Positions 16,894 to 26,086 of a stretch of 51,451 bases of DNA are shown in pieces. The stretch is from Sebaldella sp. S0638 (GTDB lineage Bacteria; Fusobacteriota; Fusobacteriia; Fusobacteriales; Leptotrichiaceae), in contig NZ_JAMZGM010000020.1 of the NCBI RefSeq assembly GCF_024158605.1, positions 1 to 51,451 of the forward strand, in the 5' to 3' direction. Every line of letters starts with the position of its first letter. Within the stretch, counting starts at the first letter, position 1. The position numbers and the translations under genes were made by a program. Under the pieces are notes generated by a model. That model saw nothing but the letters and a program-made list of their open reading frames with translations. It made no database searches and had not been told where the DNA came from.

Positions 16894-19800
16894 ATGAGAA
16901 GAAATGAAAAATTATTATTATCTTTTTTAGCCTTGAATGCCGCAGTATCTATGAATGCCAGTGCTGCGGAAAATCAGCTTACAGCTAAGTATGACAGGCT
17001 TTATGAAAGTATGATAAAGAATATTAAAAGTGGAAAATCTAATGATAAGGCATATCAATTACTAGAAAGAACGCTCAACCAAAGAAATAAGGAATTAAAA
17101 GACTTATATTTGCAGAGTGATTTTGTGGTAAAACCGGAATATCTCGAATGGCAGATATTTTTCAGCGGTTTTTATACAGAACAGAACAGAGGAGATAATA
17201 CTCTGGAAAATGCTGAATTTTATTCTAAGCCAAAAACGCACAGCAGTGCAATAAAACAAAATCAGGAAGCTTATGACAGAATGGAAGCAGAACTGAGAAA
17301 TACCGGACTTCTTTCAGCATCACAATTAGAGTCAATAATGGGCGGATATTACAATGTGATAAATGAATTAGACGTACAAAATCAGGAAATAATAAGAAAT
17401 ATACTGGATAACGGACTAAAGTATATAACTAAAATAGATGGTTTTAAGAGTTATCAAAGTCCGCAGAAACCAAAAGAAATCGATCTCGGAATAAATATAA
17501 CACCAAAGGTAATAAACAGAAATCCTTTGAACCCGGCACCATCAATACCGGCAGAACCAAATATAGTATTACCTGACTTTACACCTGATGTTCCTGTGTC
17601 ACCCACAGTACCGACACTTACAATTAAAGCTTTTAATCCTGTGTCACCTGTACCTGTAGTGCCTAATACAACAACACCGCCGAATCTGACATTTATACCA
17701 ACAGGTTTTGGTCAGGATCAAATGTATATAATTCAGAACAGCAGCGGTCAGGGGATAATGTTTGGAAATCAGGAAGAAATAGAAGCAGTGGGAACAGTAA
17801 ATGTATCAGCTGGTTCGACAACTTCTTTTACCGGTACTATAAACTATATACAGGGAGGAACTCCTTTATCACTGACAAACGGAGCCTATGGTTCTGTGAC
17901 TAATGCATTTTACAGTATGGTAAATAACTCTGATGTTAATATAAAAGGAAATTTTAACATACAGAATACAGATACATTTTCATCAAATACATATCGTTTT
18001 ATAAGTTATAATCCTTATAATGTAACCAGTCAGGGAATTAAAGTGGATTTTAGCGGAACAATGGACTTGAATGGGAAGACTACAGGGAATTCAGTTCTTG
18101 TAGGTGTGGAGCATCAGTTGTTATATGGTAATGGAAGCGGGACCAGTCCTGCCATGCTAACAGGATATTCCACTTTTGAGAATACAGGAACGATAAATCT
18201 GGCATCGGGAACACAGGTAATAGGGATTATGGTCGATTCAGAGGGGACACAGTCACCGTATAAATCTTATACAATAAATTCGGGGACAATAAATGTAAAT
18301 AATACTGAAAGTATAGGAATAGATTTTGGAGCATATGTGGGAAATCCTGCTATGGGCGGGACATATGCAGCAGGAGATTTAAATGGGAAACCATATACAG
18401 GTCATCCAAATGTAGAAGTAAGACCCGGAAACATTAATGTAAACGGAAGTCTGAATTACGGGCTAAGAGTACAGGATCTATCAAACAGTCCGGATTCATG
18501 GTATGGAGGGGTATTAGGTGCTGACTACTATGAATATGCAGAGATTGACGGATCAAACGGGATAATAACAGTTGCCGGGACAAATAATGTAGGGGTATCA
18601 TTTTCACAGAAAATAGCAACAGCAGCTTCTACAGATCCCATAGGAAATGTAAGAAACTTGAGAGTAGTTCTTGATGGGACAAACGGTGTAGGAGTTTTGA
18701 GAAGAGGAGATTATCTTAACACTCAAACTGAGGATATGGTTTTAGGAAGCACTCATCTAAGCCTTTTGGAATTTGATGACAACGCAACGGGCGGAGTTCT
18801 CATAAGATCTGACTTTAAAACAGTGGCTCTGGACAGAGATCTAACAATAAGCAAGGGAAATGGAAATAATACTGTAATGCAGTCAAACGGAACAGATACA
18901 TTAATAAGACTTAATACAGGAAAAACCATAAATATAAACTCAGGAATAGATACAGTGACGGGAATGCTGGCATCTAACAACGGATCATTGACAAATAACG
19001 GAACAATAAACCTAGGAGCGGAAAACTCACAGGGAATTGCAGTTTTGAGCGGTTCAAGCGGTCTGAATACAGGCACTATAAATTCAAGCGGTAATAATTC
19101 CGTTGGTATTTATAATGAGGGAACATTCAGCATGACAGGAGGAACTGTAGATATATCTTCCAATAAAGGAATAGGGCTATATACCAAAGATAACACTGTA
19201 AGCACAACAATATCAGGCGGAACAATAATTTCATCTAACGGAGCAATAGGTCTTTATGCAGACGGACCGAATTCAGCAGGAGGAGCAACGGTAAATCTTA
19301 CGGGAACTGCGAATCTTGTTGCCAATAGCGGAGGACTAATGCTGTATAATTACTCATCAGCAGGAGATGCAGTAGGGAAATTTAATGTAACTGGTACAGT
19401 TAATGCAGCAGTGAATTCTAACGGGACAGCATTTTACTTTAAAGGAGTACCGGCAGGAATAAATGCATTTTTAACAAATATGATAACAGGAAGCGGAAAA
19501 TTAAATATAAAACTGACAGATTCGACTTCAAGTCTTTTTGTACTGGATAATCCCGGAAGTATAATCAATCTAAGTGACGCTACACCGGAAGGAATAGCTG
19601 GAAGTCTTCCGTCAACAGTAACAATAGATGCTTCAAGCAATCCGAATTACAAACCGTATTCGGTATTCAAAGGCGGATTAAACATAGATCTGAATGTTAA
19701 TATAGATAATGGAAATGATGCATATAACAGATCAGAATTTATTTCTTCAAAAGTGGAACTGTTAAGCGGAAAAACAATGACAGGAACACTTGCAGGGCAG

Positions 19801-22800
19801 TATGCAATCGGGCAGGAAAGCTATCTCGGAAATACAGGAAGAAATGATATAACAATAAATGTAAATAACGGATCGAAAATAAATATGTCAGGTACAGGTT
19901 CTGTGGGGATAGTAGTTAACTATGGTGAAGTTCTGAATAACGGTGAAATATCAGCTGTGGGATCAGATTCTATAGGAGTAGTGGCATATAACGGTTCTTT
20001 TATAAGAAATAACGGAAAAATAACTGTAGGTGCAGGCGGCGTGGGAATATACGGAGAAAATAAAGTAAATCCTGATTACGGAAATGGAAAAATAGAAATT
20101 GAAAATGATGGTATAATCAATTCAATTGCTGCAACAGGAGGAAGAAGCTACGGTGTATTTGCCAATAATACTGAAACATCAGTATCAAGAGCAGATTCTA
20201 CAGTAAAATTATTCTCAAATTCTAATATAGATATGTCAGCACAGACAGGCGGAATAGGAGTTAGTGCCAAAAAGTCAACAATAACTAATGACGGAAAAAT
20301 AACAGTAGGAAAAGACGGAATTGCATTTTATACAGAAGACAGTGAAGTAACAATAAACGGCGGGGAAATTAACCTGAAAGGTGACGGAGTAGTAGGCTTT
20401 TACATGACAGACAGTATTTTGAACGGAAATTCCGGAACAATAAACATAGACGGAAAAAATATCGTGCTGTTTCACATGCTGAATTCTACTTTTACCAATA
20501 ATCTTACTATAAATGCTGCAGCGGGTTCATCGTATATTATAGGGAATATGACAAATACAACTTATACTTATACAGGTACCCAGAGTCTCGGATCGGGAAG
20601 TACACTGCTAAATGGTATTGACTCGGCTATTTTATTCGATTCATCCGCAAATATCAGCTCAGCGGGAACAGGTGTAGTTGCTCTTTTACTAAACGGGCAA
20701 TATACAGGAGGATTTGTATCTCCATATTCAGTGGAAGGGGAAAATAAAGGAACAATAAGCCTTGGTAATGATTCAGCTGCTATATATGGTAAAAACGGTG
20801 CAAGACTTTCAAATACCGGAACTATAAGTGTAGGAGAATCTTCCGTGGGACTTTATGCACTAGGTTCAGGGGCAGATGTAAAAAATACCGGAACAATTAA
20901 TATAGGTAAGAATTCCACTGGATTGTACCTAAGAGGCGGACAAGATATAGTAAATAATAATATTATAGCGGGTGCCGGTTCAGGATCAATCGGAATGTAC
21001 ACAGACAGTAATACCGGAATTGTGGAAAATAATAATGCTATAGACTTATCAGGAGATAAAGTAATAGGAATATATTCGGTAAACGGAACACAGAATATAG
21101 TAAATAACGGTACGATAAAAATCGGAAATTCAGGAAGCACTGATGATCCGGGAATTGGAATATATACAAAAAGTCTTACAGACACTATAGTAAATAACGG
21201 AACTATAGAAACAGGAACAAAAGCTCTGGGAATCTACAGTCTGGGAACTTCTGTAACTCAAAATGGTATAATAAAAGTCGGAGACGAAGGAACAGGTATA
21301 TATAAAGAGCAGGGAATACTGGATATAAATAACGGTGCACAGATTTTAATAGGAAATAATGAAGCTGTGGGATTGTATGCGGTAAATAATGCAACTGTAA
21401 ATATAAGACCTACAGCGGTAATGAGCATAGGATCGGGAAGTTACGGTACTATACTTGAAAACGGTTCTAGTTTATGGAATCAGGCTGCAGTGACACTATC
21501 GGATAACAGTATATTTACATATGGAAATAAAGCAAGTTCAATAATAAATGACGGTCAGATAAATATGACCGGCTCGGATAATACAGCTTTTTATATGGTA
21601 AAAGCTGGAAGTATACTGAATAATGCCAATATTACAGGCACTGCTGGAACAGGAAATATAGGAATATATAACAGAGGAATCTATGCTGTGGAAGAACTTC
21701 AGGGAGATCTTATGAAGCTGGAAGGTCTTCAGACTGAAGGAGTAATAATAAATGATGCTGATATTACATTGGGGAATTCAAATCTGATAGATATGGGCAA
21801 TGGACAGAAAACAGGATATTCTGTGGGTATTTATGCCGAAGGTGCTACGGTGGAGAATAAAGCAGGAAGAACTATTACTGTGGGTGAAGACGGCGTAGGT
21901 ATGTATGCGAAAGATGCATTTACTGCATCATATAACTATGGAACAATTATAGGTAACGGGAACAGAGCCATAGGAGTATTTGCAGATAATACGAGAGTAG
22001 AAAATCATGGTAAAATAATCATGACCGGTGATGATGTAATAGGAATGGCAGGAAGAAACGGGGCACAAATTTATAACGCTGCAAGCGGTGAAATATATGT
22101 TACGGGTAAAAATGTAACAGGAATTTATCTTGCAGGAGGAACGACAACAGTAGAAAATCACGGGAAAATCATAATAACCAATACAGGAGGCGCTGATGAA
22201 AACGGCGTAGGAATACGTTATACTTCTGACTTTAATACTTCAAACATAATTGGAGGAGCCGGGAATATAAGCGGAACAGGTTATGTGGAAACCGGATTTA
22301 CTTCAAAAAGTTATGAGCTTCCGGAACTGCCTACATTAATAAACTCTGGAGAAATAATAATAGATGTAGCAAATAAATTCTCATATGAAAATATGAAAGT
22401 TATCGTAAAAGTAGATCCTTCTACGAATCAGGCTACTACAAATGCTTCAAGCCAGGTAGGTTTCGGAGGAAGTACAATACCGGACAAACTTGAGATAACA
22501 CCTGATTTTTCCCAAGGAACTTCTGCTGACAGATATGTTCTTCAGAATATATTCAGAGGGCTTGACGGAAAAGGACAGTATATAAGCCAGTCGTTAACAT
22601 GGGATGCTACAGGACAGGGGTCTGACATAGTTATGACAAGAATATCATATGATAAATTTACTGACGGACTTTGGTATGAAGACTTTGGAAGAATTCTTAA
22701 TGAGAAATATGCGGGGCAGACAGGCGACGGATTAAAAGTATTTGATAAAATAGACATGATTCAGTCTGAGCCTGAATTCAGACACGCTATGGCAAGTCTT

Positions 22801-23751
22801 GCAGGAAATGTGTATGCGAACATAAATCAAAGAGAGGCAGATATAGCATCGATTTTCTCAAACTCAAATGATTTAATGCAAAATTCTGGAAATAACACAA
22901 AAGAAAACTTGAAAATAAATGTAATAGCCGGAAGAGGAAGAACAAATGAAGATACAGACGGAGTTGTACCTTATGACTATACTACAGCAGGTGTACTGGC
23001 TCTTAGAGAGGTGGAAAGAACTTACAGACACACATTCGGTTACTCGCTTGGGTATCTGCATACAGGATTTGAATTCAAAGATGATAACAAAAGTGAAGAA
23101 TGGGTAGATACAATTCAGCTTGGTCTTCATAATAAATATGAGACAAACGGATGGAAACTGAGAAATGACCTTACAGGAAGAGTAAGTTTACATAATATAG
23201 ACAGAAATATTGACTGGCCTTCACCTGTGGGCAGATCAGAAATGAACGGAACTTACGAAACATATTCGGTAACTTTGGATAATATTATCGGGAAAGAAAT
23301 ACCTGTAGGGAAGAAATTCAGCGTAACACCATACGGGGCATTCAAGGCAATGTATGTTACAAGACCGACATTCAGCGAAAGCGGACTTGAAAGGCTGGAA
23401 GTAGAAGGTAATGATGCATGGAGTGCAAAGCCGAGAGCAGGTGTAGAATTAAAAACATCTGTGCCTTTAGGGTCGAAATCTGCATGGGAACTGAAAGGAG
23501 CGCTTGACCTTGCTTATGAGTATGAACTGGCAGGATTAAACGAAAGGGAATATGCGAAACTTATTGCGGTGGAAGATGATTACCACAAGCTGTCAAAACC
23601 TGAAGAGGAAAAAGGAACTTTCAGGGCAAGGGCTTCTGTGGGAGTGGAAGTAACAGACAGATACGGAGTTTTTGTTACTGGTGAATACGGAGTAGGAAAT
23701 AAAGATCAGGATGACTACAAAGTAGGGATAACACTTAAAGCTGTATTTTAG
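16894..23751 (+). CDS. giant autotransporter adhesin (type V secretion), 2285 aa
   Basis: The frame is open from 16792, but AGGAGG at 16883-16888 and a signal peptide (MRRNEKLLLSFLALNAAVSMNASA, cut before AEN) fix the start at 16894. Next come an alpha-helical N-terminal region (to about residue 175) and a proline-rich linker (about 195-265, repeated PxxP such as SPVPVVPNTTTPP). A passenger of about 1,700 residues follows, made of degenerate beta-helix repeats of the form NxGTIxxGxxSxGIY. The last 280 or so residues are the outer-membrane barrel, ending KVGITLKAVF with the terminal Phe. It is exported by Sec, inserted by BAM and displayed as a surface fibre, likely for adhesion. The gene has two candidate promoters and a terminator. 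Confidence 0.93.
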   Translation: MRRNEKLLLSFLALNAAVSMNASAAENQLTAKYDRLYESMIKNIKSGKSNDKAYQLLERTLNQRNKELKDLYLQSDFVVKPEYLEWQIFFSGFYTEQNRGDNTLENAEFYSKPKTHSSAIKQNQEAYDRMEAELRNTGLLSASQLESIMGGYYNVINELDVQNQEIIRNILDNGLKYITKIDGFKSYQSPQKPKEIDLGINITPKVINRNPLNPAPSIPAEPNIVLPDFTPDVPVSPTVPTLTIKAFNPVSPVPVVPNTTTPPNLTFIPTGFGQDQMYIIQNSSGQGIMFGNQEEIEAVGTVNVSAGSTTSFTGTINYIQGGTPLSLTNGAYGSVTNAFYSMVNNSDVNIKGNFNIQNTDTFSSNTYRFISYNPYNVTSQGIKVDFSGTMDLNGKTTGNSVLVGVEHQLLYGNGSGTSPAMLTGYSTFENTGTINLASGTQVIGIMVDSEGTQSPYKSYTINSGTINVNNTESIGIDFGAYVGNPAMGGTYAAGDLNGKPYTGHPNVEVRPGNINVNGSLNYGLRVQDLSNSPDSWYGGVLGADYYEYAEIDGSNGIITVAGTNNVGVSFSQKIATAASTDPIGNVRNLRVVLDGTNGVGVLRRGDYLNTQTEDMVLGSTHLSLLEFDDNATGGVLIRSDFKTVALDRDLTISKGNGNNTVMQSNGTDTLIRLNTGKTININSGIDTVTGMLASNNGSLTNNGTINLGAENSQGIAVLSGSSGLNTGTINSSGNNSVGIYNEGTFSMTGGTVDISSNKGIGLYTKDNTVSTTISGGTIISSNGAIGLYADGPNSAGGATVNLTGTANLVANSGGLMLYNYSSAGDAVGKFNVTGTVNAAVNSNGTAFYFKGVPAGINAFLTNMITGSGKLNIKLTDSTSSLFVLDNPGSIINLSDATPEGIAGSLPSTVTIDASSNPNYKPYSVFKGGLNIDLNVNIDNGNDAYNRSEFISSKVELLSGKTMTGTLAGQYAIGQESYLGNTGRNDITINVNNGSKINMSGTGSVGIVVNYGEVLNNGEISAVGSDSIGVVAYNGSFIRNNGKITVGAGGVGIYGENKVNPDYGNGKIEIENDGIINSIAATGGRSYGVFANNTETSVSRADSTVKLFSNSNIDMSAQTGGIGVSAKKSTITNDGKITVGKDGIAFYTEDSEVTINGGEINLKGDGVVGFYMTDSILNGNSGTINIDGKNIVLFHMLNSTFTNNLTINAAAGSSYIIGNMTNTTYTYTGTQSLGSGSTLLNGIDSAILFDSSANISSAGTGVVALLLNGQYTGGFVSPYSVEGENKGTISLGNDSAAIYGKNGARLSNTGTISVGESSVGLYALGSGADVKNTGTINIGKNSTGLYLRGGQDIVNNNIIAGAGSGSIGMYTDSNTGIVENNNAIDLSGDKVIGIYSVNGTQNIVNNGTIKIGNSGSTDDPGIGIYTKSLTDTIVNNGTIETGTKALGIYSLGTSVTQNGIIKVGDEGTGIYKEQGILDINNGAQILIGNNEAVGLYAVNNATVNIRPTAVMSIGSGSYGTILENGSSLWNQAAVTLSDNSIFTYGNKASSIINDGQINMTGSDNTAFYMVKAGSILNNANITGTAGTGNIGIYNRGIYAVEELQGDLMKLEGLQTEGVIINDADITLGNSNLIDMGNGQKTGYSVGIYAEGATVENKAGRTITVGEDGVGMYAKDAFTASYNYGTIIGNGNRAIGVFADNTRVENHGKIIMTGDDVIGMAGRNGAQIYNAASGEIYVTGKNVTGIYLAGGTTTVENHGKIIITNTGGADENGVGIRYTSDFNTSNIIGGAGNISGTGYVETGFTSKSYELPELPTLINSGEIIIDVANKFSYENMKVIVKVDPSTNQATTNASSQVGFGGSTIPDKLEITPDFSQGTSADRYVLQNIFRGLDGKGQYISQSLTWDATGQGSDIVMTRISYDKFTDGLWYEDFGRILNEKYAGQTGDGLKVFDKIDMIQSEPEFRHAMASLAGNVYANINQREADIASIFSNSNDLMQNSGNNTKENLKINVIAGRGRTNEDTDGVVPYDYTTAGVLALREVERTYRHTFGYSLGYLHTGFEFKDDNKSEEWVDTIQLGLHNKYETNGWKLRNDLTGRVSLHNIDRNIDWPSPVGRSEMNGTYETYSVTLDNIIGKEIPVGKKFSVTPYGAFKAMYVTRPTFSESGLERLEVEGNDAWSAKPRAGVELKTSVPLGSKSAWELKGALDLAYEYELAGLNEREYAKLIAVEDDYHKLSKPEEEKGTFRARASVGVEVTDRYGVFVTGEYGVGNKDQDDYKVGITLKAVF

Positions 23752-23780
23752 GATAAAAGCAAATAATTATAAAATAAAGA

Positions 23781-23820
23781 ATACTGCAGTGAAATGAAAA
23801 TTTTACTGCGGTATCTTTTA
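23781..23820 (+). terminator. intrinsic terminator after the autotransporter
   Basis: Stem ATACTGCAGT / ACTGCGGTAT (one G-U pair), extended by AAA / TTT inside, followed by CTTTTA, 30 bases after the stop. Confidence 0.8.
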
Positions 23821-23891
23821 AAATTATAAAAAAAATTTTAGGAAATGAAAAACTGTAAAAGAGATATATAATCAAAAAAGGAGAATTGGAT

Positions 23892-24212
23892 ATGAACGGG
23901 AATATTGATTTACAACCAAATGAAATAATAGTGGAAAAAGTAAAAGGTGATATGTGGGATTTCGGGCAAAAGAGAGGAAGTTATATTTTTACAAATCAAA
24001 GGGTAGTATTTACTCCGTCATCTTTGATTGGTAAAGCCAAAAATGTGGAATTCTCATATAGTGAGATAGATACATTGAAAAAATGCGGGATTGGACCTAT
24101 TTTACTGCCAATTCTTCCGTTTGGAATAAAGGTGGTAACAAAAGAAGGGAAAAAATATAAATTATCGCTGCTTAACAGAAATAAATGGTTTAATCTGATA
24201 CAAAACAGCTAA
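23892..24212 (+). CDS. small PH/GRAM-like domain protein (106 aa)
   Basis: ATG eight bases after AAGGAGA; a TTG six bases upstream is in frame but too close to that site. The sequence NEIIVEKVKGDMWDFGQKRGSYIFTNQRVVFTP, then VEFSYSEIDTLKKCGIGPI and GIKVVTKEGKKYKLSLLNRNKWFNLI, has the strand order of bacterial GRAM/PH-like (bPH) domains: a fold that binds lipids or proteins. It has no membrane segment apart from the hydrophobic PILLPILPFGI turn. It stands alone between two terminators. The role is unknown. Confidence 0.7.
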   Translation: MNGNIDLQPNEIIVEKVKGDMWDFGQKRGSYIFTNQRVVFTPSSLIGKAKNVEFSYSEIDTLKKCGIGPILLPILPFGIKVVTKEGKKYKLSLLNRNKWFNLIQNS

Positions 24213-24235
24213 AATTAAATAATATGATAAAATAA

Positions 24236-24272
24236 GCGGTGTACTGAAAAAATCAAGTACACCGCAGTTTTT
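24236..24272. terminator. terminator between convergent genes
   Basis: Perfect 10-base stem GCGGTGTACT / AGTACACCGC with loop GAAAAAATCA, followed by AGTTTTTTATT rightward. The leftward T-run (TTATTTTAT) is weaker, so it mainly stops the rightward gene but can serve hflX as well. Confidence 0.85.
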
Positions 24273-24274
24273 TA

Positions 24275-25534
24275 TTAATTTGTGATAATATAATTTTTAT
24301 ATTTTTCAATGTCGCTTTTACGACATTCAACAGTAATTTTTGTGCCGTTTTCTTCATGCTTTATGTCAAGAACAGAAGCATTTTCACTAAAATGTGATAC
24401 TATTTCACCTTTGTTATACGGAATCAAAAATACAGCTTTCTCATAATTCTGAAAAATTTTCTCATAGATCTTTTCAAGAAGTAAATCCAGACCGATATCT
24501 TTTTTCGCAGAAATATAGATGGAATCTCCGTCATCTTCGGGAATTTCTTTTTCAGTGAGATCTGATTTGTTATAAACATATACAACCGGTACATCTTTTA
24601 TTCCGACTTCAGCAAGAGTGGAATTAGTGGTTTCCATCATATTTTTGCAGTGAATGCTGGAATAGTCCACCACATGAATAAGCAGATCAGCCTCACGGAC
24701 TTCCTCAAGAGTAGAACGGAAAGCCTTTATCAGATGATGGGGCAGATTACTCACAAATCCAACAGTATCAGTAAGAAGAAATTTCTTCTTATCTGGAAGT
24801 GTGATATTTCTGACACTAGTTTCAAGTGTGGCAAAAAGCATATCTTTTTCAAATACTTCCTTGCTTTCACCTTTATTAAATTTATTAACGAATTTATTCA
24901 TAATAGTAGATTTTCCGGCATTAGTGTATCCTACAAGGGAAACAACGGGAATCTGATTCTTTTTACGCTGTTTACGCTGAATACTTCTCTCTTTGATTAC
25001 ATTTTCCAGTTCTTTATTAAGCAGCTGAATACGGTGTTTTATAGTTCTGTAATTGATCTCCAGCTTTGTTTCTCCGGCTCCTCGGTTGCTGGTACCGGAA
25101 GCACCGCTTTGCTGATCGAGCTTTTCATCACGGCTGGTACGCATTCTTGGAAGCTCATATTGAAGTCTTGCAATTTCTACCTGAAGCTTTGCTTCTTTGG
25201 TTTTAGCCCGCTTATAAAAAATATCCAGAATAAGCTGTGTTCTGTCTATGACTTCTACATCCAGAAGCTCTTCAAGGTTTCTTATCTGATACGGAGAGAG
25301 TTCATCATTAAATATAACCATGTCAACACCTGTCTCAGATGTAATATCTTTTAATTCATCAATTTTACCGCTGCCGAGATAATGTCCCGCATGTATTTTG
25401 TCAAGGCTCTGTACAAGTCTTTCAGTAACATTGATATTATTGGCATGAGCAAGATTTTCCAGCTCATCCATCATATAATCAAAGTCTTTTTGATTATTTA
25501 TTTTTACTCCTATAATAATTGCATTTTTTGTCAT
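24275..25534 (-). CDS. hflX: HflX ribosome-associated GTPase
   Basis: 419 residues. An N-terminal HflX domain (about 1-175, LVQSLDKIHAGHYLGSGKIDEL and a conserved SGASGTSNRGAGETKLE segment at its end) precedes the GTPase domain: G1 VGYTNAGKST (about 205), G3 DTVGFVSNLPHHLIKAFRST, G4 YNKSD, and a C-terminal extension. HflX splits stalled or stressed 70S ribosomes into subunits; some homologues (HflXr) give macrolide/lincosamide tolerance. AGGAGG precedes the leftward ATG. No good promoter is visible in the 135 bases just upstream; the closest one lies beyond a leader containing a small ORF and a terminator (see 25671-25909), suggesting attenuation control. Confidence 0.95.
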   Translation of the reverse strand: MTKNAIIIGVKINNQKDFDYMMDELENLAHANNINVTERLVQSLDKIHAGHYLGSGKIDELKDITSETGVDMVIFNDELSPYQIRNLEELLDVEVIDRTQLILDIFYKRAKTKEAKLQVEIARLQYELPRMRTSRDEKLDQQSGASGTSNRGAGETKLEINYRTIKHRIQLLNKELENVIKERSIQRKQRKKNQIPVVSLVGYTNAGKSTIMNKFVNKFNKGESKEVFEKDMLFATLETSVRNITLPDKKKFLLTDTVGFVSNLPHHLIKAFRSTLEEVREADLLIHVVDYSSIHCKNMMETTNSTLAEVGIKDVPVVYVYNKSDLTEKEIPEDDGDSIYISAKKDIGLDLLLEKIYEKIFQNYEKAVFLIPYNKGEIVSHFSENASVLDIKHEENGTKITVECRKSDIEKYKNYIITN

Positions 25535-25670
25535 ATATTCCTCCTGATATTTTCACAAAAACCAGTTTCCCATTTCATTAATTTAGTCAAAAAACGGAAA
25601 TCAATTCAGCAACTGAATATTTTTGAACAGATTATTGATTTATTTAACAGTATTATAAATTTAATGTAAT

Positions 25671-25695
25671 AAAAAAAGATAGTCAGTAACTATCT
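25671..25695 (-). terminator. intrinsic terminator inside the hflX leader
   Basis: Read leftward: AGATAGT (25695-25689), loop TACTG, ACTATCT (25683-25677), then six further T. It is a perfect 7-base stem located 137 bases before the hflX start. An upstream AGTCTATC (25766-25759 region) could pair with GATAG and ACT of the left arm (two-base bulge) as an antiterminator. Confidence 0.85.
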
Positions 25696-25808
25696 AAAAA
25701 TTTATAAAATAAATTGTACGCTATAAAAACAGGAGCGTAAATCATTCGCCGAAATTCGGATAGACTAATACACCTCTGAGCAAACAGAGTTTTTGCATAT
25801 TTAATTGT

Positions 25809-25844
25809 TTAATCATTTTGCATTTTTAATTTAGCAATCCACAT
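25809..25844 (-). CDS. candidate hflX leader peptide (11 aa, MWIAKLKMQND)
   Basis: Leftward ORF of 11 codons plus TAA in the hflX leader. GGAGG (25859-25855) precedes the ATG by ten bases, slightly long but usable. Residues 5-7 are K-L-K, fitting the +X(+) pattern (basic, any, basic) known to arrest macrolide-bound ribosomes, and placed about as close to the start as the R-L-R of Erm leader peptides. That it is translated and that it stalls are inferences. Confidence 0.5.
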   Translation of the reverse strand: MWIAKLKMQND

Positions 25845-25880
25845 CGCGAACAATCCTCCAGTCCTTTTAATATCAAGTTT

Positions 25881-25909
25881 ATAATAACACATATTTATCG
25901 TAAATGCAA
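25881..25909 (-). promoter_or_regulatory. promoter of the hflX leader
   Basis: Leftward TTGCAT (25909-25904), 17-base spacer, TATTAT (25886-25881); predicted start near 25874. The region 25910-26086 between it and the next rightward gene holds only a weak rightward TTTACA-15-GATAAT (25993-26019). Confidence 0.65.
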
Positions 25910-26086
25910 TTCAAAATACAGATGAAACTTTTTCAGAGATGAAAATATATGTTAATAAATAAGGCAAAATAATTAAATTTAATATTCGAGTCTTTACAAA
26001 AAAACAATAATATGATAATTTATCTATTGTAGAGATAAAATATTGATATTCTCTCATAAAATAACTGTGAAATTTAGGAGGAAAAA

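Larger units (their letters stand above)
25671..25874 (-). ncRNA. structured leader RNA of hflX (candidate ribosome-mediated attenuator)
   Basis: About 200 nt between a promoter and an intrinsic terminator, leftward, directly upstream of hflX. Elements seen: an 11-codon ORF (25844-25809) after GGAGG; a long-range helix pairing ATTGTTCGC (25854-25846) with GCGAATGAT (25749-25741), nine pairs including two G-U, which would cover the region between the ORF's ribosome-binding site and its ATG; mutually exclusive small hairpins GCAAA/TTTGC and CTCTG/CAGAG (25796-25774); a CCGA/TCGG hairpin; a TACGCT/AGCGTA hairpin (about 25739-25717); and the terminator. It could instead be a free-standing small RNA. 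It does not match 6S, tmRNA or SRP RNA signatures that I know. Confidence 0.65.

Noticed and set aside
24650-25354. 234-codon rightward ORF inside hflX
   Set aside because: Antisense shadow of the GTPase gene; no start signals.
25671-25874. 6S RNA, tmRNA or SRP RNA for the transcript upstream of hflX
   Set aside because: No tmRNA acceptor ends, no SRP GGAAGCAGC-like loop, and no long closing stem with a central bubble as in 6S RNA.
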